Below are positions 18,301 to 25,335 of a stretch of DNA of 32,179 nucleotides, in pieces (position 1 is the stretch's first letter; each line of letters begins with the position of its first letter). The notes beneath the pieces are model-generated. The model had not been told where the DNA came from. It saw only the letters and a program-made list of their open reading frames with translations, and searched no databases. The DNA comes from Deltaproteobacteria bacterium (lineage in GTDB: Bacteria; Desulfobacterota; WTBG01; CAIYCZ01; CAIRTM01): positions 1 through 32,179 of the forward strand of contig JAFGCP010000075.1 of the NCBI GenBank assembly GCA_016932595.1, read 5' to 3'. Both the position numbers and the translations under genes were made by a program.

Positions 18301-18970
18301 CCTGCAGGTCAAGACCGCGCATCTGTATCTGAATTTCATTTAAGATATCTTTTATGCGCGCGAGATTGTTTTTTGTCGACTCCATCTTGGAAAGCGCTTC
18401 TTTTTTGCGTGTCCGATATTTGGAAATGCCGGCGGCTTCCTCAATGAGAACGCGTCGTTCATCGGGCTTCAGGCTTAGAATAAAATCGACTTTACCCTGC
18501 TCCATGATGGAATAAGACTTTGTTCCTACACCGGAATCAAGAAAAACTTCAACAATGTCTTTAAGCCGGCACGGAACCTTGTTGATAAAATATTCACTTT
18601 CCCCGGTGCGATGCAGCCTTCGGGTAAGCATTATTTCAGTCACTCCGCCGTGAACCGCTACGGTGTGTTCATGGCCATTCCCATTCCCGTTGCCATTCCC
18701 ATTTCCATTAGCATTGGAGAGTACCATGGAAACTTCGGCTAAACCAGTTGACTTGCGGGTTTCGCTTCCGTTGAAGATTAAATCTTCCATCTTGGAGCCG
18801 CGCAAATGCCGCGCATTATGTTCGCCCATTATCCAGCGAATAGCATCCATGATGTTGCTTTTGCCGCAGCCGTTTGGCCCTACAAGTGCTGTGATTCCAG
18901 GTTTGAAATTCAGTTTGACTCGTTCGACAAACGACTTGAATCCTGCAATTTCAAGCTCTTTTACCTGCAT
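15392..18970 (-). CDS. smc: Chromosome segregation ATPase SMC
   Basis: 1192 residues, full-length SMC. N-terminal ATPase lobe with Walker A GPNGCGKSN (31-39) and the Q-loop region; coiled coil to about 540; hinge about 545-680 with the Gly-rich GILTGGSGDGVGAG; returning coiled coil; C-terminal lobe with signature LSGGERALT (about 1100) and Walker B FCLMDEIDAPLDD (about 1130). It forms the condensin ring that compacts and segregates the chromosome, normally with ScpA and ScpB, which are not in the window. Unusual: a run of six Asn-Gly pairs followed by His-Glu-His (residues 88-102) in the N-terminal lobe. SD-like GAGG lies 6-9 nt before the ATG. It is the first gene of smc-ftsY. Confidence 0.97.
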   Translation of the reverse strand: MQVKELEIAGFKSFVERVKLNFKPGITALVGPNGCGKSNIMDAIRWIMGEHNARHLRGSKMEDLIFNGSETRKSTGLAEVSMVLSNANGNGNGNGNGNGHEHTVAVHGGVTEIMLTRRLHRTGESEYFINKVPCRLKDIVEVFLDSGVGTKSYSIMEQGKVDFILSLKPDERRVLIEEAAGISKYRTRKKEALSKMESTKNNLARIKDILNEIQIQMRGLDLQVKRLKRHRNIREEIRQIELQLAARRLRSLKHIQAELQSSLVMLQDEEAQMSTQRDSSEAVLQENKLNLTELNNKIKLAQEEYYNAKEKTQREENAFALNEKELQNIQEQIQKIYESNASLENELTSTDTEHRAATLTEAGLHDRIKALESSFETSSESLSVAKHRQRDVQNSIERENSLYFDIKQSRAEIKNSIAMINRLQEELTLRIQKFELEHEMSLRTRLAVEEKKSVLLRQADELNALRAQQDEKILTNRKKTAEIAKALQSKESEVNDMRDRCSSVHAKLQSLQELQKNLEGYNAGVRTVMAGAEPSDKKLSGIICLLADVLETSSQHECAVEAALDRMLQAIVIDTPHDAVEAIQYLRNCSGGRVSFIARTAQKPPVEIPSGAALLLSVVTIKKGFEDIVEELLGDVLLTDTLPSALSIWQSMKRKVIIVTSEGDVIDARGILTGGSGDGVGAGILKRNREIREFTQELKVCESKLVQLRSEKDGLAEQIERVRMEFETLAAEKQRLDISIVEVEKNIEHAEHELRQEHQKLETISRELSTCRTALDSHDHELAALQEKEITLQKAEEQKLEAVNGLQALVKELTAELELHESSHTDTRIALASAQKELESVRAQLQRLDFQKEHAREKISQLKTQGEFLHQKSGSLTEAIAAAKDRLHEFIGQNLQLEAALEALRNSSQTLEDLVMNHEAHMKDLQRRWEDIGPRIHEIERDHAANQMHLEYLAKEVYDKYALPMEELPQPLDDSAFSEDETNNRLEELQKRLSGIGDVNLGAAREYEELEQRYQHLMAQEQDLLQAIDSLQKVITKINKITRQKFFDTYTTINDHFKKLFPLLFNGGKAYMQLTNENDLLETGIEVFAQPPGKKLQSLDLLSGGERALTVIALMFSIFLTKPTPFCLMDEIDAPLDDSNIGRFITHLKTMAEKSQFIIITHNKLSMQAANSLYGVTMEERGVSKIVSVELN
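18674..18709 (-). repeat. Hexanucleotide repeat encoding (Asn-Gly)6 inside smc
   Basis: Six imperfect copies of AAYGGN on the coding strand (CCATTC-like on the plus strand) encode consecutive Asn-Gly pairs. Third-position variation shows the array is not freshly expanded. It lies in a position expected to be a surface loop of the ATPase head. Confidence 0.85.
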
Positions 18971-19173
18971 GAGAAACCTCAGGTTATGTTAGTAATTAAT
19001 TGATTTTTCTATATAAATAATAGAACTTGTTGGCGGGAATTGTTTTTTTTATTAATTTAACAGATAAAAAAAAACCTGTAAAGTAAAAAATGCGACAAAA
19101 ACACAAGATATGGGTGTCGGGGAATTATTGAGCACAATTAATTGTATTTCAAGGGTTTAGACGATGAAGAATT

Positions 19174-19202
19174 TTGCATGCCGGGTTGTTATGTGGTATG
19201 GT
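19174..19202 (+). promoter_or_regulatory. Candidate extended -10 promoter for the glcD-like gene
   Basis: TTGCAT (19174-19179), a 17-nt spacer, and TATGGT (19197-19202) preceded by TG one base upstream. Expected initiation near 19209 leaves a 19-nt leader carrying GAGGAG (19218-19223), which supports the ATG at 19228 over an upstream ATG at 19174. The rest of the A/T-rich gap 18971-19173 should hold the smc promoter, but I cannot place it; it contains a 12-bp palindrome at 19134-19145. Confidence 0.4.
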
Positions 19203-19227
19203 GCTGCCAATTCAGCTGAGGAGAATT

Positions 19228-20610
19228 ATGATTAACCGGTTATACAGGCTTTTGCAGGAAAATCTCGATCCGCATAAAGTTTTGAGAGATGCGGATATTC
19301 TTGAGGGTTACAGCCGGGATGAAACCCCCGATATGGCTGCTGCCCCCGATATTCTTGTTCGGGCTGAAAATGCCGATGATGTCAGCATGACGCTTAAACT
19401 GTGCAGTGAACATAAAATCCCGGTGACCCCCCGCGGCGCAGGCACCGGGGTGACCGGAGGCGCGCTTCCTGTTATGCAGGGGGTTGTTCTCAGCCTTGAA
19501 AAATGCAATCGCATACTTGAAATCGACCGGAACAATATGGTTGCGGTTGTTGAACCCGGAGCTGTTACCGGCGACATACAAAAGGCGGCCCTTGAGCAGG
19601 GGCTGATGTACCCGCCGGATCCAGCCAGTCTGGAAACCTGCTCAATCGGCGGCAATGTTGCTGAAGGCGCCGGGGGGCCGCGTGCGGTAAAATACGGCAC
19701 TACAAAAGATTATATACTCGGCCTCGAGTTTGTTTTGCCCGACGGCAGTTTAATTCAGACCGGCGGCAAGATAGTAAAAAATGCTACGGGGTACAATTTA
19801 GCCGGGATACTGATCGGATCTGAAGGGACACTGGCGGTTATAACAAAAATTTATCTCAAACTTATTCCTGCGCCAAAAGTGACACTTGATATCCTGCTGC
19901 CGTTTGACAGCCTTGACCAGGCCATTGATGCCGTGCATGCTGTTTTGATGAACCGTGTTATTCCGGCAGCGCTCGAGTTTATGGAGCAGGATGCCATCAG
20001 TCTGGTGTCAAAACATATTCAAAACACGATACCCTGCGCTGACGCCGGTGCTCATCTTTTGATTCAGATCGACGGGAATACTGAAGATCAGGTGCTGGCC
20101 GATCTTCAGACTATTGTTGAGGCTGCACGGATTAACCCGGATAGAATGTTTGTCGCTCAATCACCGTCGCAAAAAGAGCGTTTGTGGAAAGCCCGGCGCT
20201 CTATTCGCGAGTCCATTCAGGCGGAATGCGGCTTTTTTGCGGCAGAGGACTGCGTTGTGCCGCGTGCCGGAATACCCCAGTTTGTTAAGGATCTTAAAGC
20301 GTATTTCCACTATAAAGCTTTGCGCTCAGTCATGTTCGGCCATGCCGGCGACGGCAATGTTCATATCGATATTTTAAAAGATGCTATTGCCTATGATGAA
20401 TGGAAAAATATGCTGCCGGGCATCAAGCGCGAAATATACAGCCGCGCTCTTGCTTGCGGCGGGACGATAACCGGAGAGCATGGTATCGGGTGCCTGCGCA
20501 AAGAGTATTTGCCTCTTGCCCTGTCATCCGATGCCATCGATCTGAGCAGACGCATCAAAGCTGCATTTGACCCGGGCATGATACTCAATCCCGGTAAGAT
20601 TTTTCCTTAG
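19228..20610 (+). CDS. glcD: GlcD-type FAD-linked oxidase (glycolate / D-lactate dehydrogenase family)
   Basis: 460 residues from the ATG at 19228, 4 nt after GAGGAG. The N-terminal FAD_binding_4 (PCMH) domain has PRGAGTGVTGGALP (about 69-82), VVEPGAVTGDI, YPPDPAS, CSIGGNVAEGAGG and ATGYNLAGILIGSEGTL. The C-terminal FAD_oxidase_C domain has GHAGDGNVHIDIL and GEHGIGCLRKEYL near the end. The family oxidises 2-hydroxy acids (glycolate, D-lactate and similar) and passes electrons to an iron-sulfur GlcF-type partner or a flavoprotein. No glcE or glcF gene is adjacent, so the exact substrate and acceptor are open. The next gene encodes a stress protein 81 bp away. Confidence 0.9.
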   Translation: MINRLYRLLQENLDPHKVLRDADILEGYSRDETPDMAAAPDILVRAENADDVSMTLKLCSEHKIPVTPRGAGTGVTGGALPVMQGVVLSLEKCNRILEIDRNNMVAVVEPGAVTGDIQKAALEQGLMYPPDPASLETCSIGGNVAEGAGGPRAVKYGTTKDYILGLEFVLPDGSLIQTGGKIVKNATGYNLAGILIGSEGTLAVITKIYLKLIPAPKVTLDILLPFDSLDQAIDAVHAVLMNRVIPAALEFMEQDAISLVSKHIQNTIPCADAGAHLLIQIDGNTEDQVLADLQTIVEAARINPDRMFVAQSPSQKERLWKARRSIRESIQAECGFFAAEDCVVPRAGIPQFVKDLKAYFHYKALRSVMFGHAGDGNVHIDILKDAIAYDEWKNMLPGIKREIYSRALACGGTITGEHGIGCLRKEYLPLALSSDAIDLSRRIKAAFDPGMILNPGKIFP

Positions 20611-20691
20611 TTTTTACATTTCCATGTTTACAATACGATCCTCTTGTGCAAAATCTATAGGTAAGACGTCATACAACAATGGGGGACCACT

Positions 20692-21528
20692 ATGATAAAA
20701 AGAATTTTAATACCTACGGACGGATCGCCCAACAGCACGACAGCCCTTGAATACGGTGCTGCCCTGGCAGCTCATTTTAATGCCGAAATTACAGGGCTTA
20801 ATGTTATTGACATTCGAGCCCTCGAGGGGCCGTTCCTCAGCGATATCTCAGGATCCCTGGGGTTTAGCCCGATTCAGAATTATCTGCCCCGTTTTCAGCA
20901 GATTCTCGATGATCGCGCCGATACCATCCTTGATATGTTCAGCAATCGATGTGCAGAAAAAGGCCTGATCGCAAAAACGAAAAAAATGACGGGAATTATC
21001 GCCAATATCATAGCCGATGAGGCGCGCAAAGCAGAGCTGGTCGTTATTTCACAGCATGGCGAGCACGAACAGTGGTCATCCGGGCTTTTAGGTTCAACGA
21101 CCGAATCCGTCGTGCGAAAGTCGCCCGTACCTGTGCTGGTGACTCCAGGCACATACCGCCAGTTTGATACTATCCTGATAGCCTATGATGGCAGCATTGA
21201 ATCTTCAAACGCGCTTAAATGCGCCTGCGCTTTTTTTGGTGCATCCTCCAGGAGTATAAAAATTGTTTATGTTTCTCAGGATGAAGAAAAGGGCAGGGCC
21301 CTTGCTGCTGAAATCGCAGAAATTACAGCCCCGTATTCCCTGACCTATGAGGGTGTATGGCTGCAGGGTGACGCCCCTAAAGAGATTTTGTCTTTTGCCG
21401 GCCTGAACGCTATCGATCTTATTATCATGGGCGCTTTTTCGCACGGCAGGCTTCACGACCTGATTCTCGGAAGCACAGCGGCCTATATCATAAGAAAGTC
21501 AACAATTCCTATACTCCTCCACCGCTAG
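20692..21528 (+). CDS. Tandem-domain universal stress protein (UspA family)
   Basis: 278 residues made of two Usp domains (about 1-150 and 155-278). Each begins with a beta strand and Asp loop (ILIPTDGS; ILIAYDGS) and ends with the ATP-binding region (GLLGSTTESVVRKSPVPVLV; GAFSHGRLH then LILGSTAAYIIRKS). GxxG-x9-G[S/T]-like spacing is present in both halves, so nucleotide binding is plausible. Cytoplasmic. A purine-rich GGGGG is 7 nt before the ATG. It lies 26 bp upstream of uppP in the same direction. The specific role is unknown. Confidence 0.9.
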   Translation: MIKRILIPTDGSPNSTTALEYGAALAAHFNAEITGLNVIDIRALEGPFLSDISGSLGFSPIQNYLPRFQQILDDRADTILDMFSNRCAEKGLIAKTKKMTGIIANIIADEARKAELVVISQHGEHEQWSSGLLGSTTESVVRKSPVPVLVTPGTYRQFDTILIAYDGSIESSNALKCACAFFGASSRSIKIVYVSQDEEKGRALAAEIAEITAPYSLTYEGVWLQGDAPKEILSFAGLNAIDLIIMGAFSHGRLHDLILGSTAAYIIRKSTIPILLHR

Positions 21529-21554
21529 ATTAGAAGGGTTAGTGCATACATTCA

Positions 21555-22334
21555 ATGACGCCGCTTGATGCAGTTATTATAGCCATAGTTGAGGGTATTA
21601 CAGAATTTCTTCCCATTTCATCTACCGGTCATATGATCATTGCCGAGAGAATTCTCGGCCTGACTAACACGGATTTCACCAAGACCTTCATCGTCAATAT
21701 TCAATTCGGAGCCATTTTATCAGTTGTTGTGCTTTACTGGAGAAAATTTGTTCAATCACTGGATTTTTATAGAAAGCTGTTTATTGCGTTTCTCCCGGCT
21801 GCTGTCATCGGTTTTCTGCTGCATGATTATATTGACGCCCTCCTGGAAAGCGTCGTGGTTGTAGCGGCGTCTATGCTCGCTGGCGGAATACTGCTGCTTT
21901 TTGTTGATCGCTGGTTTCACTCCCCTTCACCAGACCAAAGCATGACAAGCAAAAAGGCTTTGATTATCGGTTTTTTTCAGTGCATTGCAATGATTCCGGG
22001 CGTCTCGCGCTCGGCTGCTACGATTATCGGCGGCATGTCGCAGAAACTCGATCGGACCACTGCTGCGGAGTTTTCATTTTTTCTTGCCGTGCCGACGATG
22101 TTTGCCGCATCGGCATACAAGCTTTTAAAAAGCTATCAAACAATTACGGCCGAGAATATCGGGATATTGCTTCTTGGCAATGCCGTGGCTTTTGCAGTGG
22201 CGATGCTCGCCATTAAAAGCTTTATTGCCTATCTTACCAAACACGGATTTGCCGTATTCGGCTGGTACCGTATCGCGATAGGTGTGCTGATTCTTATTCT
22301 CTACGCTTGCGGCTACAACCTGTCGATAAGCTGA
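21555..22334 (+). CDS. uppP: Undecaprenyl-diphosphatase UppP (BacA)
   Basis: Inner-membrane enzyme converting undecaprenyl diphosphate to the monophosphate, recycling the carrier for peptidoglycan, O-antigen and other glycans; overexpression gives bacitracin resistance. 259 residues, multi-spanning. Both catalytic signatures are present: [14 protein letters not shown] (13-26) with Glu13 and Glu17, and [14 protein letters not shown] (about 148-161). The Shine-Dalgarno site is weak: AGAAGGG is about 20 nt upstream. It ends 9 bp before the convergent PHP gene with no terminator between them. Confidence 0.96.
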   Translation: MTPLDAVIIAIVEGITEFLPISSTGHMIIAERILGLTNTDFTKTFIVNIQFGAILSVVVLYWRKFVQSLDFYRKLFIAFLPAAVIGFLLHDYIDALLESVVVVAASMLAGGILLLFVDRWFHSPSPDQSMTSKKALIIGFFQCIAMIPGVSRSAATIIGGMSQKLDRTTAAEFSFFLAVPTMFAASAYKLLKSYQTITAENIGILLLGNAVAFAVAMLAIKSFIAYLTKHGFAVFGWYRIAIGVLILILYACGYNLSIS

Positions 22335-22343
22335 CGAGGGGCG

Positions 22344-22997
22344 CTATCTCTCCATCGCTTTTTTGACCAGCTCTCTGCTGGTATCAAGCATCCTGCTGAA
22401 ATCATCTTCGCTGAGGCCAGCCCCCTGCGCAGTCCATTTCGCTCTTTCCAGAGAAATAAGATCCTCAGGGGCATGCGTATCGGTATTTACTATGAGCCTG
22501 GCGCCGTATTGGAGTGCGGTTTTTGCCACATGGCCGTTTGTAAGACAGTGACCCTTCCGTGCTGAAATTTCCAGGCAAATGCCATTGCGGGCAGCCAGCT
22601 CGGCGTCTTCATCACTGATCAGACCCGGATGCGCCAATATGTCGATATCGGATTCAAGCGCTTTTCTGTTGGTGCCGGGCATGACCGGCTCAACGATGGT
22701 TTCGCCATGGACGACGATGATACGCGCCCCAAGCGAGCGGGCCTGCCGGGCCAGTTCAGCTATATCCTCGGGATGCACATGGGTTAATTCGATGCCCGGC
22801 ACAGCGATAAGGCCCTTTTTCTCATTGATTTTTGAGCAGGCATGTCTGATCCGCGGGATGATGAAATCAAGGTTCGAGATGTCGGCGTGGTCGGTGAAGG
22901 CGATTGCCGTATAGCCGATAACTGCAGCCCGCCGCACAAGCTCTGACGGCACAAGCTCACCATCGCTAAACAGGGTATGCGTATGAAGGTCGATCAT
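22344..22997 (-). CDS. PHP-domain phosphoesterase
   Basis: 217 residues forming a single PHP domain. Metal-binding motifs: His5 and His7 in DLHTHT, Asp12 in SDG, His37 in FTDHAD, Glu at GIELTH, His in VVHGE and ILAHPG, and NTDTH near the end. This family includes histidinol phosphatase, YcdX-like and 5'-3' nucleoside phosphatase enzymes; the short length fits a stand-alone hydrolase rather than a polymerase-associated domain. It lies 10 bp after miaB on the same strand, so it is probably co-transcribed. No histidine-biosynthesis genes are nearby and the substrate is unknown. Confidence 0.88.
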   Translation of the reverse strand: MIDLHTHTLFSDGELVPSELVRRAAVIGYTAIAFTDHADISNLDFIIPRIRHACSKINEKKGLIAVPGIELTHVHPEDIAELARQARSLGARIIVVHGETIVEPVMPGTNRKALESDIDILAHPGLISDEDAELAARNGICLEISARKGHCLTNGHVAKTALQYGARLIVNTDTHAPEDLISLERAKWTAQGAGLSEDDFSRMLDTSRELVKKAMER

Positions 22998-23007
22998 AGG
23001 GGTCCTC

Positions 23008-24330
23008 TTAAATAAGTTTTCCAGTCAAAGAATGTATATGCGCTTTATCTATCAGCACCATGCCTTTTTTTCCGATCATGCTTTCAGGCCCCATGCAGTT
23101 GACGACCTTGCAGGACCTGGTCCGGCCGGCTATGCACCCGTCACCTTTTTTACTGTGCTCCTCGAAAAGAACCTCGTAACTTTTACCGACACAGGCGCTG
23201 TTTTTTTCAAGGCTGATTGACCGCTGCCTTTCATTAAGAATTTTAAGACGGTCAATTTTGACAGCATAGGGGATAGTATCGGGCATTTCAGAAGCCTTTG
23301 TTCCCTTGCGGTCAGTATAATGAAAAATAAAGAGATCATCAAACTTAATTTCATCAATCAGCGAAGCTGTTTCTTCGAATTCCGCATCTGTTTCGCCGGG
23401 ATAGCCGACAATAATATCCGATGTTATGCTTATGTGAGGCGCCACGGTACGGAGATGTGAAATTTGTTCAAGATATGTTTGCCGGGTGTACTGCCTGTTC
23501 ATATGCTGCAGTATGCGATTCGACCCGGACTGCATGGGCAGATGAATATGTTCGCACAGTTTTGGTATGCAGCCGAATGCGCGTATCAGCTCAGGTGAGA
23601 GGTCTTTGGGATGAGACGTTGTAAAACGGATGCGTTCCAGGCCCTTGATTGTGTCAAGCTGCTGTAATAATTCTGTAAATGTTGTCTTAGGAATTGCTTT
23701 GTTGCCGTATGAGTTGACGTTCTGGCCAAGCAGGGTGACTTCGCAAACGCTTTCCTTGACAAGGCTCTGCACTTCCTTCACTATTTCATCTGCAGGTCTG
23801 CTCCATTCTCTTCCACGGACATGCGGGACAATGCAGTAGGAGCAAAAGTTGTCGCAACCCTGCATGATCGTAACAAAAGCGGATATCTGACCCGGTTGGG
23901 GCTTATAGGGATGTTCAGAATACAATTGGCATGTGGTCTCCATGGCAATATCTGCAATCCGGTCGCCTTTTCGTGCATTATGGATAAGTTGTAACACCCG
24001 CGGCAGAGCCTTGGTGCCGAATATAAAATCAACATAGGGAAATTTTTTAAGAAGTTTTACACCTTCCTGCTGAGCCAGGCAACCGCCAACCCCGATTAAA
24101 ATATCCGCATCTGCTTTTTTATATTTTTTGATTCTCCCCAACTCGCTGTATATTTTATCCTCAGCTTTTTGCCGAACGGTACAGGTGTTGAGTATGATTA
24201 CCGAAGCGTCAGCATAGGTTGACGCCGCAGCATATCCGTCTTCTTCGAGCAGTTTGCATATGCGCAACGATTCATATTCGTTCATTTGACAGCCGAATGT
24301 TTTGATGTAAAAAAGTTTTTTCATTTTCAT
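23008..24330 (-). CDS. miaB: tRNA-2-methylthio-N6-dimethylallyladenosine synthase MiaB
   Basis: Radical-SAM methylthiotransferase modifying i6A37 of tRNAs reading UNN codons. 440 residues with the three domains: UPF0004 with Cys14 (FGCQMNEYES), Cys50 (LNTCTVR) and Cys84 (GGCLAQ) for the auxiliary cluster; radical SAM with Cys159-x3-Cys163-x2-Cys166 (QGCDNFCSYC); and a C-terminal TRAM domain (about 370-440). CQMNEYES and NTCTVRQKAEDK mark MiaB rather than RimO or MtaB. Starts at 24330 or 24324 (Met3) are both possible; AGGA is better spaced (8 nt) for the latter. It is followed by the PHP gene. miaA is not in the window. Confidence 0.95.
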   Translation of the reverse strand: MKMKKLFYIKTFGCQMNEYESLRICKLLEEDGYAAASTYADASVIILNTCTVRQKAEDKIYSELGRIKKYKKADADILIGVGGCLAQQEGVKLLKKFPYVDFIFGTKALPRVLQLIHNARKGDRIADIAMETTCQLYSEHPYKPQPGQISAFVTIMQGCDNFCSYCIVPHVRGREWSRPADEIVKEVQSLVKESVCEVTLLGQNVNSYGNKAIPKTTFTELLQQLDTIKGLERIRFTTSHPKDLSPELIRAFGCIPKLCEHIHLPMQSGSNRILQHMNRQYTRQTYLEQISHLRTVAPHISITSDIIVGYPGETDAEFEETASLIDEIKFDDLFIFHYTDRKGTKASEMPDTIPYAVKIDRLKILNERQRSISLEKNSACVGKSYEVLFEEHSKKGDGCIAGRTRSCKVVNCMGPESMIGKKGMVLIDKAHIHSLTGKLI

Positions 24331-24543
24331 GGTCCTGGAATTTTTTTAAAAATCAATTCAGATTCAAAATACCGGCAAGGCTTTGTATGTGAGCCGGCAG
24401 AAGCACAGAGGCGGTTATCTATGAATCTTTATGGTTATCAAAACAGAGCAACTCAAGCACGGCATGCTCTTTTGTGCCCTTGCAGGGCGAAATCAAGCCG
24501 CCCTCTGCATGAATCGCTTTTAAATTTTAACAAGCTTAAAGCA

Positions 24544-24679
24544 TATGCCTGCTGAATGCAAGCGGCATACGGTAAAGTCCCGTATCAAAGGTAAGTGCAT
24601 GGGCAACCCTAAGCGGATATACCTGCTTTGGTTCTGGATACACTGCGTGGATGTGGCTGGCAGGCCAGGGATGTTTTTT
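24544..24679 (+). other. Candidate structured RNA element (unassigned)
   Basis: Closing helix GCCTGC (24547-24552) with GCAGGC (24660-24665). Inside or alternative to it are TATGCC-T-GCT / AGC-GGCATA (24544-24569), TACGG/CCGTA (24568-24584), an imperfect GGTA/TACC arm capped by GGG-CAA-CCC (about 24590-24625), and CAC-TGC-GTG. CTGG-CAGG-CCAG (24657-24668) with a later T-run (24674-24679) competes with the closing helix, as in an attenuator. I do not recognise a known riboswitch, 6S, SRP or tmRNA core in it. Confidence 0.25.
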
Positions 24680-24855
24680 CAAGGGATGCTTTACTGATAT
24701 GAAATTGTTTTATTTCTTTTTAAAAATAGTATATAAATAAAATGAACTTAAAGGTGATTTGTTGATTATGGAGGGCTTTTAATCATGAATAGGGCCGGTA
24801 ATTTTTTTTTGCTTTAAATAGTAAACATATAATTGTATAAAAACACTGTAATCAT

Positions 24856-24882
24856 TAAAGGCAGCGACCTGCGTACCGATTC
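24856..24882 (+). promoter_or_regulatory. Candidate sigma28 (FliA-type) promoter of the chemotaxis operon
   Basis: TAAA (24856-24859), exactly 15 nt, then ACCGATTC (24875-24882), against the short consensus TAAA-N15-GCCGATAA: 4 of 4 and 5 of 8 including the CCGAT core. It is followed by AAAGGAG and the cheY ATG at 24925. Sigma28 control is common for chemotaxis genes. A perfect TATAAT at 24828 without a good -35 is an alternative. Confidence 0.45.
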
Positions 24883-24924
24883 TAAAAAAATTGACAACCA
24901 ATAATCATGTAAAGGAGTAGCCCT

Positions 24925-25305
24925 ATGCCCGCAAATGCAAATATGAAAATACTGGTCGTCGACGATTTTCAGACTATGAGACGCATCATACGAAATTATT
25001 TAAGGCAACTGGGGTTCAATAATGTTGAAGAAGCTGAGGATGGTGATGTTGCACTGGAGAAACTCAAGGAAACCGCATTTGATTTTGTTATTACGGACTG
25101 GAACATGCCTAAAATGACTGGTATTGATCTTTTGAAGAAAATCCGGGCTGCTGATAATTTTAAAAATATCCCTGTGCTTATCATCACAGCAGAGGCAGAA
25201 AAGGAAAATGTCGTGCAGGCGGCGCAGGCGGGTGTAAACGATTATATCGTCAAGCCTTTTACACCTGAAGTTCTTCAGACGAAGATTGAAAAGATTTTTT
25301 CCTGA
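24925..25305 (+). CDS. cheY: Chemotaxis response regulator CheY
   Basis: 126-residue single receiver domain. Acidic pocket Asp13-Asp14, phospho-acceptor Asp58 in ITDWNMP, Thr88 in ITAEAEKEN, Tyr107 and Lys110 in YIVKPFT. The DWNMP and TAEAEKEN segments closely match the flagellar-motor-binding CheY of enterics, so this is the likely output protein phosphorylated by CheA. AAAGGAG precedes the ATG by 9 nt. First gene of an eight-gene plus-strand chemotaxis cluster. Confidence 0.95.
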   Translation: MPANANMKILVVDDFQTMRRIIRNYLRQLGFNNVEEAEDGDVALEKLKETAFDFVITDWNMPKMTGIDLLKKIRAADNFKNIPVLIITAEAEKENVVQAAQAGVNDYIVKPFTPEVLQTKIEKIFS

Positions 25306-25335
25306 TACAGTTCATGAAAATACGAAGAGTGACGA

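Larger units (their letters stand above)
24331..24924. other. 594-bp gene-free region between miaB and the chemotaxis operon
   Basis: No convincing protein gene. Contents seen: a CCGGC/GCCGG hairpin (24372-24397), a TGCAGGGCG / CGCCCT-CTGCA hairpin about 24490-24525, a structured G/C-richer block at 24544-24679, A/T-rich DNA from 24700, a perfect TATAAT (24828-24833), and a sigma28-like site (24856-24882). A 10-codon reading frame at 24785-24817 follows GGAGGG with 9-nt spacing. The miaB promoter should lie at the left edge. Confidence 0.6.

Noticed and set aside
24421-24555. 44-codon reading frame in the gap before cheY
   Set aside because: No good ribosome-binding site, no recognisable protein features, and it crosses predicted hairpins.
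24590-24625. Possible c-di-GMP (GEMM) riboswitch upstream of chemotaxis genes
   Set aside because: The invariant GGGCAAACC and GACGCAAAGCC segments and their spacing are missing.
24651-24665. Resemblance of this stretch to the 3' end of bacterial SRP (4.5S) RNA
   Set aside because: The conserved SRP RNA apical core (GGTCAGG and GGAAGGAAGCAGCC) is absent, so the similarity is short and probably accidental.
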